Source: JACVRW01 sp034664105 (lineage in GTDB: Bacteria; Actinomycetota; Thermoleophilia; Solirubrobacterales; Thermoleophilaceae). Taken from it: 61,334 nt of DNA. Shown piece after piece: positions 43,334-51,105 of this stretch (positions are counted from its first letter, which is position 1; the number at the start of each line of letters is the position of its first letter). A program made the position numbers and the translations under genes. The stretch spans positions 1 to 61,334 of the forward strand of contig JAXDIH010000069.1 in assembly GCA_034664105.1 (NCBI GenBank). The letters run 5' to 3'. The notes beneath the pieces were generated by a model, which was not told the origin of the DNA, searched no databases, and worked only from the letters and a program-made list of their open reading frames with translations.

Positions 43334-44341
43334 TCATCGCCCGCGCCGAGTTGAAGTCGCGGGCTCGCCGTGCAACATGGCGGGGAGCAAGGGCTTGTAG
43401 TGCAGCGGGCCGAGGTGCACGAACGACTCGCAGCGCTCGACTCCCTCGATGGCCCGGACCTGTTTGTCGATGACCGTGCTGAGCTCGTCGACGTCGACGC
43501 AGAGGGCCTCGGCGAAGATGTCGTAGCGGCCGGTGCAGACCGCCACGTAGCTGATCGCCTCGATCTCGGACAGCGCGTCGGCGACGGCGGTGAAGGTGTG
43601 TGCCGGGGCAACGGTGATCGCCAAGCGCGCGATCGTCTCGAGTCCGTGACTCAGGGGATTGGTGATCGCCATGACGCGCAGCGCGCCCGATCCCTCGAGG
43701 CGCTTCAGCCGGCGCCGCACCTGCGTCTCGGACGTGCCCACCTGCTCGGCGATCTCCTTGAACGGCAGCCGGCCGTCGGTGCTGAGCGCGGCCACGATCG
43801 CACGGTCGAGGTCGTCGATCGACATCTCCGGCGCGACGTGGGTCAGCGCCGCCCCCCGGTCGGGAACTCGGAAGGCGGCCTCCTGGTAGTGCACGCGCAG
43901 GTATGGGAAGACCTCCGCGTGCTCGATCCCGGGCAGGACGCGGATGACCCCCTCGACGGTCGCGTGGAGCTCGCCGAGATCGCGGCAGAGCACCTGCGCC
44001 CACAGGTCGAAGCGGCCAGCAGTGAGGTTGACGTAGTCGATCTCGTCGAGGTCCGCGAGGTCCGCCGCGATCTCGGCCAGCGGCCGCCCGCGCGCACGCA
44101 TGCCGACCATCGCGAGCGTGCGGTAGCCCAGGACGCTCGGGTCGCCGACCGGAATGATGTAGACGACCCCGCTCTCGGAGAGCTCCTTGAGGCGCTTCTG
44201 CACCTGGCGTTGCGGAATGCCGAGCGACCGCGCGAGCGAGGCATACGACCGGCGGCCGTCCACCTGGAGCATCCGGATCAGGTCGCGATCCAGGTCGGAG
44301 AGCCCGACGGCACGCTGGAGACCCCATCGTGTCTCGCTCAC
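43334..44341 (-). CDS. Tandem-duplicated Lrp/AsnC-family regulator
   Basis: The 335-aa protein contains two complete AsnC modules. Module 1 has LDRDLIRMLQVDGRRSYASLARSLGIPQRQVQKRLKELSESG, and module 2 repeats the pattern from about residue 175 (DLDRAIVAALSTDGRLPFKEIAEQVGTSETQVRRRLKRLEGSG). Each is followed by a RAM-type ligand domain with a GRFDLWAQVLC or GRYDIFAEALC segment. A GTG start overlaps the FMN reductase stop. It may control the transporter to one side and the fbiC cluster to the other. Confidence 0.85.
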   Translation of the reverse strand: MSETRWGLQRAVGLSDLDRDLIRMLQVDGRRSYASLARSLGIPQRQVQKRLKELSESGVVYIIPVGDPSVLGYRTLAMVGMRARGRPLAEIAADLADLDEIDYVNLTAGRFDLWAQVLCRDLGELHATVEGVIRVLPGIEHAEVFPYLRVHYQEAAFRVPDRGAALTHVAPEMSIDDLDRAIVAALSTDGRLPFKEIAEQVGTSETQVRRRLKRLEGSGALRVMAITNPLSHGLETIARLAITVAPAHTFTAVADALSEIEAISYVAVCTGRYDIFAEALCVDVDELSTVIDKQVRAIEGVERCESFVHLGPLHYKPLLPAMLHGEPATSTRRGR

Positions 44342-44901
44342 GCCGCCACGGCCAGGCTGAGGACCTGGTCCGCCATCGCGTCGATCCGCGCCGCCAGCGC
44401 CGGACTCTCGACGGTCCCGTCCGCCGCCACGTTCTTCTCGGACGTCTGAAGGGCGATTCCGAGCGGCGTCGGCCACCCCCGCAGCGCATGCACGACGGAC
44501 CGCAGGGCGGTCAGGGTCGTGGTCGTCGCCTGGGGGCCGTCGGCGCAGGCGATCAGCCCCACCGCACGCCCTTCGAGGTAGGGGCGCGGCGCGTCCCGAA
44601 GGTCCTCGAGATAGTCGAGCGCGTTCTTCACCATGCCGGAGATCCCGCCGTGGTAGCCGGGCGAGGAGATCACGATGCCGTCGGCCCGCTCGACCTCGGC
44701 GACGAGCCTCTGAGCGGCAGCCGTCCGCTCCGGCCGCTCCGGCGCGTACGTCGGCAGCTCGATGTCGCTGCCGGCGAGGAGGGTCGTCGTGGCGCCGCGC
44801 GCCTCCACGCTGCGAAGCACCGCCGCCAGCGCCCGCTCCGAGGAGGACGCGGCGCGCGTGCTGCCTCCGATGCCGACGACGTGCAGGGCGGACCCTTTCA
44901 C
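44338..44901 (-). CDS. NAD(P)H-dependent FMN reductase-like flavoprotein
   Basis: Starting at GTG 44901, the 187-aa flavodoxin-fold protein opens with LHVVGIGGSTRAASSSERAL and carries SSPGYHGGISGMVKNALDYLED, the FMN-binding signature of SsuE/MsuE/chromate-reductase-like enzymes. It could supply reduced FMN to the LLM enzyme at 37.4 kb. It is coupled to the double-AsnC regulator by GTGA. Confidence 0.85.
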   Translation of the reverse strand: MKGSALHVVGIGGSTRAASSSERALAAVLRSVEARGATTTLLAGSDIELPTYAPERPERTAAAQRLVAEVERADGIVISSPGYHGGISGMVKNALDYLEDLRDAPRPYLEGRAVGLIACADGPQATTTTLTALRSVVHALRGWPTPLGIALQTSEKNVAADGTVESPALAARIDAMADQVLSLAVAA

Positions 44902-44991
44902 GCACGACCCTTCGTACAGAGGGCAACGCGCGCTGCGCAGGCCGGCCAGAGGCGACACAAACCGCTCACGGCGCGAACATAACCGCCTGAT

Positions 44992-45010
44992 TCCGCCAAG
45001 TCAAGGCGGA
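44992..45010. promoter_or_regulatory. Inverted repeat in an AT-richer intergenic spot
   Basis: TCCGCC-N7-GGCGGA lies between the FMN reductase start and the aldolase gene stop. The following bases (TGTTGAATTTTGCG) are unusually AT-rich for this genome. It may be an operator for the reductase-regulator operon or the terminator of the aldolase transcript. Confidence 0.4.
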
Positions 45011-45027
45011 TCATGTTGAATTTTGCG

Positions 45028-45642
45028 TTATGAGTGTGCGGAATCTTTCGGTATCAGCTTGCAGAGTGTGTCGTTTGGTTCGCAGATCAGCCGCGCGCGG
45101 TAGTAGACCTGCGCCACGAACTCGAGGATCTGGCTGCGCGCATAGGCCTCGGGCAGCGACGTGCCGATCGTGACCGTGCCGTGGCTCTGGAGCAGCGCGC
45201 CCTCGCGGTGGGCCAGCGCCGCGGCGACGGCCGCGGCGAGCCGCTCGCTGCCTGGCGGCTCGAACGGCGTGTTCGGGATCGGCCCGCCCAGCTCGCCGGC
45301 CAGGTAGTGGACCGCCGGGATCTCGTCGACCACGCAGGAGAGCGCCGTCGCGAACGGGGAATGCGTGTGGACGAGCGCGCCGTCGCCGTGCTCGCGATGG
45401 ACCCTCAGGTGCATGGGCAGCTCCGAGGACGGCTCGAGCGGCCCGTCGAGCGGCCGTCCGTCGGCGTCCACCACGCACACCAGCTCGGGGCTGAGCTGGT
45501 CGTACTCCACGGCGTGCGGGGTGATCGCGATCCGGTCGCCCTCCCGGATGCTGATGTTCCCGTAGGTGCCGACGACGAGGCCGTCGCTCACGAGACGGCG
45601 ACCGTACTCGGCGATCAGCCGGCGTTCCTCGGCGAGCAGCAT
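45028..45642 (-). CDS. Class II aldolase/adducin-family protein
   Basis: Starting at the ATG at 45642, the product is 204 aa. Zinc ligands of fuculose-phosphate-aldolase-like enzymes are present: Glu74 in SSELPMH, His92 and His94 in VHTHSP, and His154 in SHGT. It would carry out a retro-aldol or decarboxylation step. It is the last gene of the run that begins with the acyl-CoA ligase and follows fbiC by 7 bp. Confidence 0.85.
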   Translation of the reverse strand: MLLAEERRLIAEYGRRLVSDGLVVGTYGNISIREGDRIAITPHAVEYDQLSPELVCVVDADGRPLDGPLEPSSELPMHLRVHREHGDGALVHTHSPFATALSCVVDEIPAVHYLAGELGGPIPNTPFEPPGSERLAAAVAAALAHREGALLQSHGTVTIGTSLPEAYARSQILEFVAQVYYRARLICEPNDTLCKLIPKDSAHS

Positions 45643-45649
45643 CGTCGTC

Positions 45650-48028
45650 TCAGCGAACGCCCACGACGCCCGGCCGGACGAGCGCCACGGGGCGCTGCAG
45701 TCCGGACTCCCGCGCCGGCGGGTTGACGGGCTCGCGCAGCGGCGGCGCCCCGAACGACGCCGCCGTCCGGTCCGCCGCGGGAGTTCCGTAGAAGGTGGTG
45801 CGCTGGCGCGCGGGCCGGCCGATCGCACGAATGGCCGCCTCGATGCGCTCGGGAGGCATCTCCTGGCCGTGTGCCGCCCCCGCCGCGCGCGAGATCGACT
45901 CGTTCATGAGCGTGCCGCCGAAGTCGTTCGCGCCGCTGCGAAGGGCGACCTGGGTGCCCTCCACGCCGAGCTTCACCCACGACGCCTGCACGTTCGTGAT
46001 CCAGGGATGGAGCGCGAGCCTGCCCACCGCGTGCATCAGCACCGTCTCGCGGAAGGTGGGGCCGGGCCGCGCGCACCCCTTCAAGTAGATCGGCGCCTCC
46101 ATGTGGACGAACGGGAGCGGCACGAACTCGGTGAACCCGCCGCTGCGCTGCTGCTGCCCGCGCAGGGCGAGCAGGTGGCGGGCCCAGCTGCGCGGCCCGT
46201 CCACGTGGCCGAACATGACGGTGGTGGTGGAGCGCAGGCCCTCCCGGTGCGCGCGGTCGTGCACCTCCAGCCACTGCTCGGTCGACACCTTGTCGGGGCA
46301 GAGCACCGCCCGGACCTCGTCGTCGAGGATCTCCGCGGCCGTTCCGGGAAGCGACGACAGGCCGGCGTCGCGCAGCCGGCGCAGGTAGTCCGACAGCGGC
46401 ACTCCGAGCGTGGCCGCGCCCTGCCAGACCTCGAGCGCCGAGAAGGCGTGGAGGTGCAGGTCGGGCAGCTCGGAGCGGACCGCCTCCAGCACCTCGACGT
46501 AGAAGTCACCCGTGAAGCCCGGGTGTATCCCGCCCTGGAGGCAGACCTCCACGGCGCCGCGCTCCCACGCCTCCCGGGAGCGCCGGACGATCTCGTCGAC
46601 CGGCACGAGGTACGGCGCGCCGCGGAGGTTGCGCGCGAGCTTGCCCTTCGAGAAGGCGCAGAAGCCGCAGCGGAAGTAGCAGACGTTGGTGTAGTTGATG
46701 TTCCGGGTGACGACGTACGTGACCTCATCCCCGCACACCTCCCGCCTGAGCCCGTCGGCGGCCTCGGCCACGGCGGCGACGTCGGCGCCGCGGGCGCTCA
46801 GCAGGGCGCAGACGTCGTCCTCGTCCAGCTCCACGCCCGCACGCACCTTGCCGAGTCCGGCGCGCACGAGCTCGTCGCGCACCTCGGCGCCGGCCCGCGC
46901 GAAACGGGGCGGCGAGGACACTTGGCCGGCGGTCCAGGCGTCGGTGCGCGCGAACCCGTCCGCGTCCGCGCGCCGCAGGACGTGCGGCAGCACCTTCGGG
47001 TCGAGCCACTCGTCGGAGAGGTAGCGCGGGTAGACCGGCAGGCGCGCCACCAGCTCGAGGCCGCGCGCCCGGGTGGCCTCACGCAGCCGCTCGACCTCCG
47101 GCCACGGCGCCTCGGGATTCACGTGGTCCAGCGTGACCGGCGAGATCCCGCCCCAGTCGTCGATGCCGGCGTCGAGCAGGCGCGGGAAGTCGTCGTAGGA
47201 GAGGTTGGGCGGGACCTGGAGCGCCATCTCGGCCCCCAGGAGCATGCGTGCGTTCGCGACCGTCCAGAGCAGCTCGTCGATGGAGGGCTCGGGGTGGTCG
47301 GCCATCTTGGTGCCAGGCTTTGCCCGGAAGTTCTGGACGATCACCTCCTGGATGTGGCCGTAGCGGCGGTGGAGCGCGCGGATCGCGAGCAGGGCGTCGA
47401 TGCGCTCCTCCCGGGTCTCGCCGATCCCGATCAGGATCCCGGTGGTCATCGGAATGCGCAGCCGGCCTGCCGCCTCGATCGTCGCGAGCCTCGGAGCGGG
47501 GCGCTTGTCCGGCGAGCCGAAGTGCGGCCCGCCGCGCTCGCAGAGCCGCTCGGCGGCGCTCTCGAGCATGATCCCGTGCGAGGCGCTCACGGTCCGCAGC
47601 AGGGCGAGGTCGCGCTCCTCGAGCACGCCCGCGTTGACGTGCGGGATCAGGCCGGTCTCCTCGAGGACCAGCTCGCACATCTGCCTGAGGTACTCGACCG
47701 TGGTCGCGCAGCCCGCGTCCGCCAGCTCGCGCCGCGCCACCTCGTAGCGCAGCTCGGGCTTGTCTCCGAGCGTGAACAGCGCCTCGTGGCACCCGGCCTC
47801 GGCACCGGCGCGGGCGATGGCGAGCACCTCGTCGGCGGTGAGGTAGGCGCGCTCGCCCCGCCGGGGCGGCCTCGCGAAGGTGCAGTAGTGGCAGACGTCG
47901 CGGCAGAGCTGCGTCAGCGGGATGAAGACCTTGGGCGAGTAGGTGACGACCGACCCGTGTCCGCGGCGGCCCAGCTCCCGGGCCGCCGCCAGCAACTCGC
48001 CCGCTTCGACCTCGGCTAGCTCCTTCAC
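45650..48028 (-). CDS. fbiC: FbiC: bifunctional F420 (F0) synthase, CofG and CofH domains
   Basis: The 792-aa protein makes 7,8-didemethyl-8-hydroxy-5-deazariboflavin (F0), the chromophore of coenzyme F420, from tyrosine and 5-amino-6-ribitylaminouracil. It has two radical-SAM halves, each with a CxxxCxxC cluster: CRDVCHYC at residues 42-49 (CofG) and CYFRCGFC at 450-457 (CofH). Fusion of the two is typical of actinobacteria. The GTG start overlaps the stop of the Fgd-like gene. Placement among F420-type oxidoreductase genes suggests local cofactor supply. Confidence 0.93.
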   Translation of the reverse strand: MKELAEVEAGELLAAARELGRRGHGSVVTYSPKVFIPLTQLCRDVCHYCTFARPPRRGERAYLTADEVLAIARAGAEAGCHEALFTLGDKPELRYEVARRELADAGCATTVEYLRQMCELVLEETGLIPHVNAGVLEERDLALLRTVSASHGIMLESAAERLCERGGPHFGSPDKRPAPRLATIEAAGRLRIPMTTGILIGIGETREERIDALLAIRALHRRYGHIQEVIVQNFRAKPGTKMADHPEPSIDELLWTVANARMLLGAEMALQVPPNLSYDDFPRLLDAGIDDWGGISPVTLDHVNPEAPWPEVERLREATRARGLELVARLPVYPRYLSDEWLDPKVLPHVLRRADADGFARTDAWTAGQVSSPPRFARAGAEVRDELVRAGLGKVRAGVELDEDDVCALLSARGADVAAVAEAADGLRREVCGDEVTYVVTRNINYTNVCYFRCGFCAFSKGKLARNLRGAPYLVPVDEIVRRSREAWERGAVEVCLQGGIHPGFTGDFYVEVLEAVRSELPDLHLHAFSALEVWQGAATLGVPLSDYLRRLRDAGLSSLPGTAAEILDDEVRAVLCPDKVSTEQWLEVHDRAHREGLRSTTTVMFGHVDGPRSWARHLLALRGQQQRSGGFTEFVPLPFVHMEAPIYLKGCARPGPTFRETVLMHAVGRLALHPWITNVQASWVKLGVEGTQVALRSGANDFGGTLMNESISRAAGAAHGQEMPPERIEAAIRAIGRPARQRTTFYGTPAADRTAASFGAPPLREPVNPPARESGLQRPVALVRPGVVGVR

Positions 48029-49014
48029 CGGTCGAGCAGCGGCAGCACGTCCCGAGCGAACAGCCGCATGCCGTGCTCCTGGTCCGAGCCCGGCACGTGG
48101 AACACCAGGTGGTTGAACCCCAGGTCGACGTAGAACTTGATGCCCGCGGCCACTTCCTCCGGGTCGTCCGACACGATGAAGCGCGTCTGCCCGCGCTCGG
48201 CGTTCGCGTCCGCCAAGCGCTCGAGCTCCAGGGGATCCTCGATCCCGCTCTTCTCCTCCGGCGACAGCGCCAGCGCGGCCCACCAGCCGCAGGCCTCGCG
48301 GGCGCGCTCGATGTCGGTGTCGTAGGAGACCTTGATCTCGATCATGCGGTCGATCTCAGCGGCGTCCCGGCCGACCTTCTCGGCCCCCTCGGCAACCGCG
48401 GCGAGCAGCTCTCCGTAGAGGTCCGGGCTCTTGCCGCTCGTGCAGATGAACCCGTCCCCGGCGCGCCCGGCGAGCTTCGCGGCCAGCGGGCCCGAGGCCG
48501 CGACGTAGATCGGCACGGGCTGCTCGGGGCGGTCGTAGATCGTGGCCCTGACCGTGCGGTAGTACTCGCCCTCGAAGTCCACCCGCTCCTCGGTCCAGAG
48601 CTGGCGAATCAGCTTGATCGCCTCGGCCATGCGCATCCGGCGCTCCTTGGCCCCGGGCCACTCCATGCCGGTCGCCGGCGTCTCGTTCATCGCCTCCCCC
48701 GTCCCCACGCCCAGGAAGACACGCCCCGGGCTGAGACAGCCGAGCGTGGCGAACGCCTGGGCGACCACGGACGGGTGATAGCGCATCGTCGGCGTGAGCA
48801 CGCTCGTGCCGATGGCGACCTTCTCGGTCGCCTGGCCCAGCGCGCCGAGATAGGCGAGCACCGCGGGCGCGTGGCCGGTGTTGTGACGCCAGGGCTGGAA
48901 GTGGTCGGAGACCGCCACGGTCTCGAACCCCAGCTCCTCCGCCAGTACCGACAGCCTGAGCAGCTCGGCCGGGCCGAACTGCTCGGCGGAGGCCTTGTAG
49001 CCGTAGATCGGCAT
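48025..49014 (-). CDS. Fgd-like F420-dependent dehydrogenase (LLM class)
   Basis: The 329-aa protein (ATG 49014, AAGGAGA site) closely follows the F420-dependent glucose-6-phosphate dehydrogenase pattern. The catalytic residues known in mycobacterial Fgd1 (Glu13, His40, Trp44, Glu109) map with a constant offset of two to Glu11, His38, Trp42 and Glu107. It should use F420, as hydride acceptor if Fgd-like. Whether glucose-6-phosphate is the substrate is open, because the phosphate-binding residues cannot be judged here. Confidence 0.85.
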   Translation of the reverse strand: MPIYGYKASAEQFGPAELLRLSVLAEELGFETVAVSDHFQPWRHNTGHAPAVLAYLGALGQATEKVAIGTSVLTPTMRYHPSVVAQAFATLGCLSPGRVFLGVGTGEAMNETPATGMEWPGAKERRMRMAEAIKLIRQLWTEERVDFEGEYYRTVRATIYDRPEQPVPIYVAASGPLAAKLAGRAGDGFICTSGKSPDLYGELLAAVAEGAEKVGRDAAEIDRMIEIKVSYDTDIERAREACGWWAALALSPEEKSGIEDPLELERLADANAERGQTRFIVSDDPEEVAAGIKFYVDLGFNHLVFHVPGSDQEHGMRLFARDVLPLLDR

Positions 49015-49022
49015 CTCTCTCC

Positions 49023-50063
49023 TTACTCCTCCGTGCCGGCGACCGGAATGCCGGCGAAGGCCTCCAGGGTGCGGCGGTAGCAATCGAGCCAGTCCCCGCG
49101 GGACGGGAACGGGTAGACGATCGGCATCGTGGTGCCCCACGAGACGATCTCGGCGAGCTTCTGCTCGCACTCCTCCGGCGTGCCGACGACGGTGAACTCG
49201 TCGACCAGGGCGTCCGGTATGGAGTCCGAGGCACCCGCCATGTCGCCGCTGCCCAGCCGCTCGCGGATGGTGTTCGCGGTGTCGACGTAGCCCGCCCGCT
49301 CGATCACCTTCTGGTAGCTCGGCATGTTCAGGTAGAAGTCCACGAGGTAGTGCCGCATGGCGGCGTACGCGGCGTCGCGGTCCTCGTCGACGCAGGTCAT
49401 GATCAGGTTGCTGAACTCGATCTGGCCGGCGTCCCGCCCGGCCTGCCGCGCGCCCTCGGCGACCGCGGCCAGCGACCGCTCTGTCATCTCGCGGTTGGCG
49501 AGGTGCACGAACACGCCGTCCGCCTCCGCGCCGGCGACCTGCGACATCCGCTCCCCGCCCGCCGCGATGTAGATCGGCACGTGCCCGGACGCGGGCAGCA
49601 GGTCGAGCTGGATGTTCTTGAGGTCGTAGAACTCGCCCTCGTAGCTGATCATCTCGCCGGACAGGGCGAGGCGGAGCACCTGGAGGTACTCGCGCATGCG
49701 AGCCACCGGGCGATCCCACTCCTGGCCCCAGCGCTGCCTGTCGAGCTTCGGGTCGGCCGCCTTGAGCGGCCCCGTGCCGAGTCCGATCACGAAGCGGCCC
49801 GGCGCGAGGCAGTCGATCAGAGCGGCCGTCTCGGCCATCGAGATCGGATGACGCGTGAAGGCACGTGTGATGCACGTGCCGGTCACGGCCACCTCGAGGC
49901 CCGACGCCACGGCCTGCGCTATGGCCGTGGCGTCGTACTCGTATTCGACGATCCAGACGCCGGCAAACCCGGCCTGCTCGATCTCGCGTGCGAGATCGAC
50001 GGTCCCCGCCGGCGTGATGCCGACGTTGGCCAGCAGCCCGATCCCCGGCAGGGCAGCCGTCAC
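49023..50063 (-). CDS. LLM-class oxidoreductase, paralogue of the gene at 34171-35271
   Basis: The 346-aa TIM-barrel protein (GTG 50063 overlapping the PPOX stop) opens GIGLLANVGITPAGTVDLAREIEQAGFAGVWIVEYEYDA and carries CITRAFTRHP, CLAPGRFVIGLGTG and SWGTTMPIVYPFP. These segments align block by block with the protein at 34.2 kb, so the pair are paralogues. It lies directly upstream of the Fgd-like and fbiC genes; F420 use is likely, substrate unknown. Confidence 0.87.
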   Translation of the reverse strand: MTAALPGIGLLANVGITPAGTVDLAREIEQAGFAGVWIVEYEYDATAIAQAVASGLEVAVTGTCITRAFTRHPISMAETAALIDCLAPGRFVIGLGTGPLKAADPKLDRQRWGQEWDRPVARMREYLQVLRLALSGEMISYEGEFYDLKNIQLDLLPASGHVPIYIAAGGERMSQVAGAEADGVFVHLANREMTERSLAAVAEGARQAGRDAGQIEFSNLIMTCVDEDRDAAYAAMRHYLVDFYLNMPSYQKVIERAGYVDTANTIRERLGSGDMAGASDSIPDALVDEFTVVGTPEECEQKLAEIVSWGTTMPIVYPFPSRGDWLDCYRRTLEAFAGIPVAGTEE

Positions 50064-50584
50064 GCCGGCGTGCCGTAGCCCGCCGGCAGCGTGCGCCGCT
50101 CGCGGGCGGCCATCGGCGAGCACTCCCGGATGTCCCAGCTGACCGTCCGTGTGATCGCCAGCCGGTGCCAGGTGCGCCCGTAGCAGTGACCGAAGTCGAT
50201 GTACTGCTGCCGGTACGGATGGCCCGTGTAGAAGTACTTGTCGAGGCACATCTCGTTGAGCTCCTCGCCGAACGCCTCGTCCTCGATCAGCTCGAACTGC
50301 CCCTCGATCATCAGGCCGTGGGCGGTGCCGAACTCATCCCCCGCGTCGACCACCGCGGTCAGGCGGCCGCCCGCGTCCACGTTCTTCGTGTGGCCGCTGG
50401 CCTGGTCGAGCGGGATGTAGATCTCCCTCTCCTTGACCACGTACCAGAGCGGGTTGAGGTAGATCGGTCCACCGTCGGAGCTCGAGGCCACGCGGATCGT
50501 GCGCTGCCGCTCCAGGAACGCCCAGCGCTTGGCGCCGCGCAGGGGAGCGATCGTGCTCAGCTTGAACGTCGGAAGCTCCGTCAT
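50060..50584 (-). CDS. PPOX-fold (split beta-barrel) flavin/F420-type protein
   Basis: The 174-aa protein has the pyridoxamine-5'-phosphate-oxidase fold: a strand rich in RTIRVASSSDGGPIYLNPLWYVV, then GQFELIED, and a final YGRTWHRLAITRTVSWDIRE. Proteins of this fold use FMN or F420; its operon is packed with F420-type genes, so a FDOR-like role fits, but this is inference. It is coupled on both sides by 4-nt overlaps. Confidence 0.8.
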   Translation of the reverse strand: MTELPTFKLSTIAPLRGAKRWAFLERQRTIRVASSSDGGPIYLNPLWYVVKEREIYIPLDQASGHTKNVDAGGRLTAVVDAGDEFGTAHGLMIEGQFELIEDEAFGEELNEMCLDKYFYTGHPYRQQYIDFGHCYGRTWHRLAITRTVSWDIRECSPMAARERRTLPAGYGTPA

Positions 50585-51105
50585 CGTGCGATCTCCTTGC
50601 GCAGCTCCTTCAGCTGCTTGGCGACGTCGGGTGCGTTGGGCACACCGATCTCGGCGAACACCTTGATCCCGGGAGAGGGGATCGCTCCCACGGTCCAGAA
50701 GTTGATCGACTCGACTCCGGAGGGCTTCAGCGTGTAGGTGTAGCCGGCCGGCAGGTAAGCGTGCTCGCCCTCGTGGATGTCCATGACGATCGAGTTGCCC
50801 TCGGAGTCGTCCACGCCCACGCGGATGATCCCCTTGATGCAGTAGTAGGCCTCGTCCCAGGCGTCCTGGACCCAGGCGTACTCCTCGTGGTCGGGCTCGT
50901 GGAAGCAGAGCCCCTGGATGAAGTAGCGCGCGTCCTCCCGCTCCTTCGAGATGAACACCGAAGTCCCGCAGCCTTTGGCGAACATCATCTTGGGGATCGG
51001 GGTGATCTCCTCGCGCTTGATCACGCGCGGATAGCGGGTGTCCGAGTGCGATTCGCGCGCGAGGATCCCCTCCTCCGCGCTGTCGGTCACTTCTGAGGCT
51101 TCCAT
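50581..51105 (-). CDS. Cupin-domain protein
   Basis: From the ATG at 51105 the product is 174 aa. Central motifs WDEAYYCIKGIIRVGVDD and HEGEHAYLPAGYTYTLKPSG are cupin motifs 1 and 2, but the metal His positions are partly missing from motif 1, so a binding role is as likely as catalysis. It overlaps the acyl-CoA ligase gene by 19 nt and the PPOX gene by ATGA. It resembles EutQ-like cupins. Confidence 0.75.
   Translation of the reverse strand: MEASEVTDSAEEGILARESHSDTRYPRVIKREEITPIPKMMFAKGCGTSVFISKEREDARYFIQGLCFHEPDHEEYAWVQDAWDEAYYCIKGIIRVGVDDSEGNSIVMDIHEGEHAYLPAGYTYTLKPSGVESINFWTVGAIPSPGIKVFAEIGVPNAPDVAKQLKELRKEIAR

Noticed and set aside
45566..48019. An 817-codon open frame on the plus strand opposite fbiC.
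   Set aside because: It is antisense to a clear two-domain radical-SAM gene, and its translation is rich in Arg, Val, Gly, Ala and His with no domain. GC-rich third positions create such frames.
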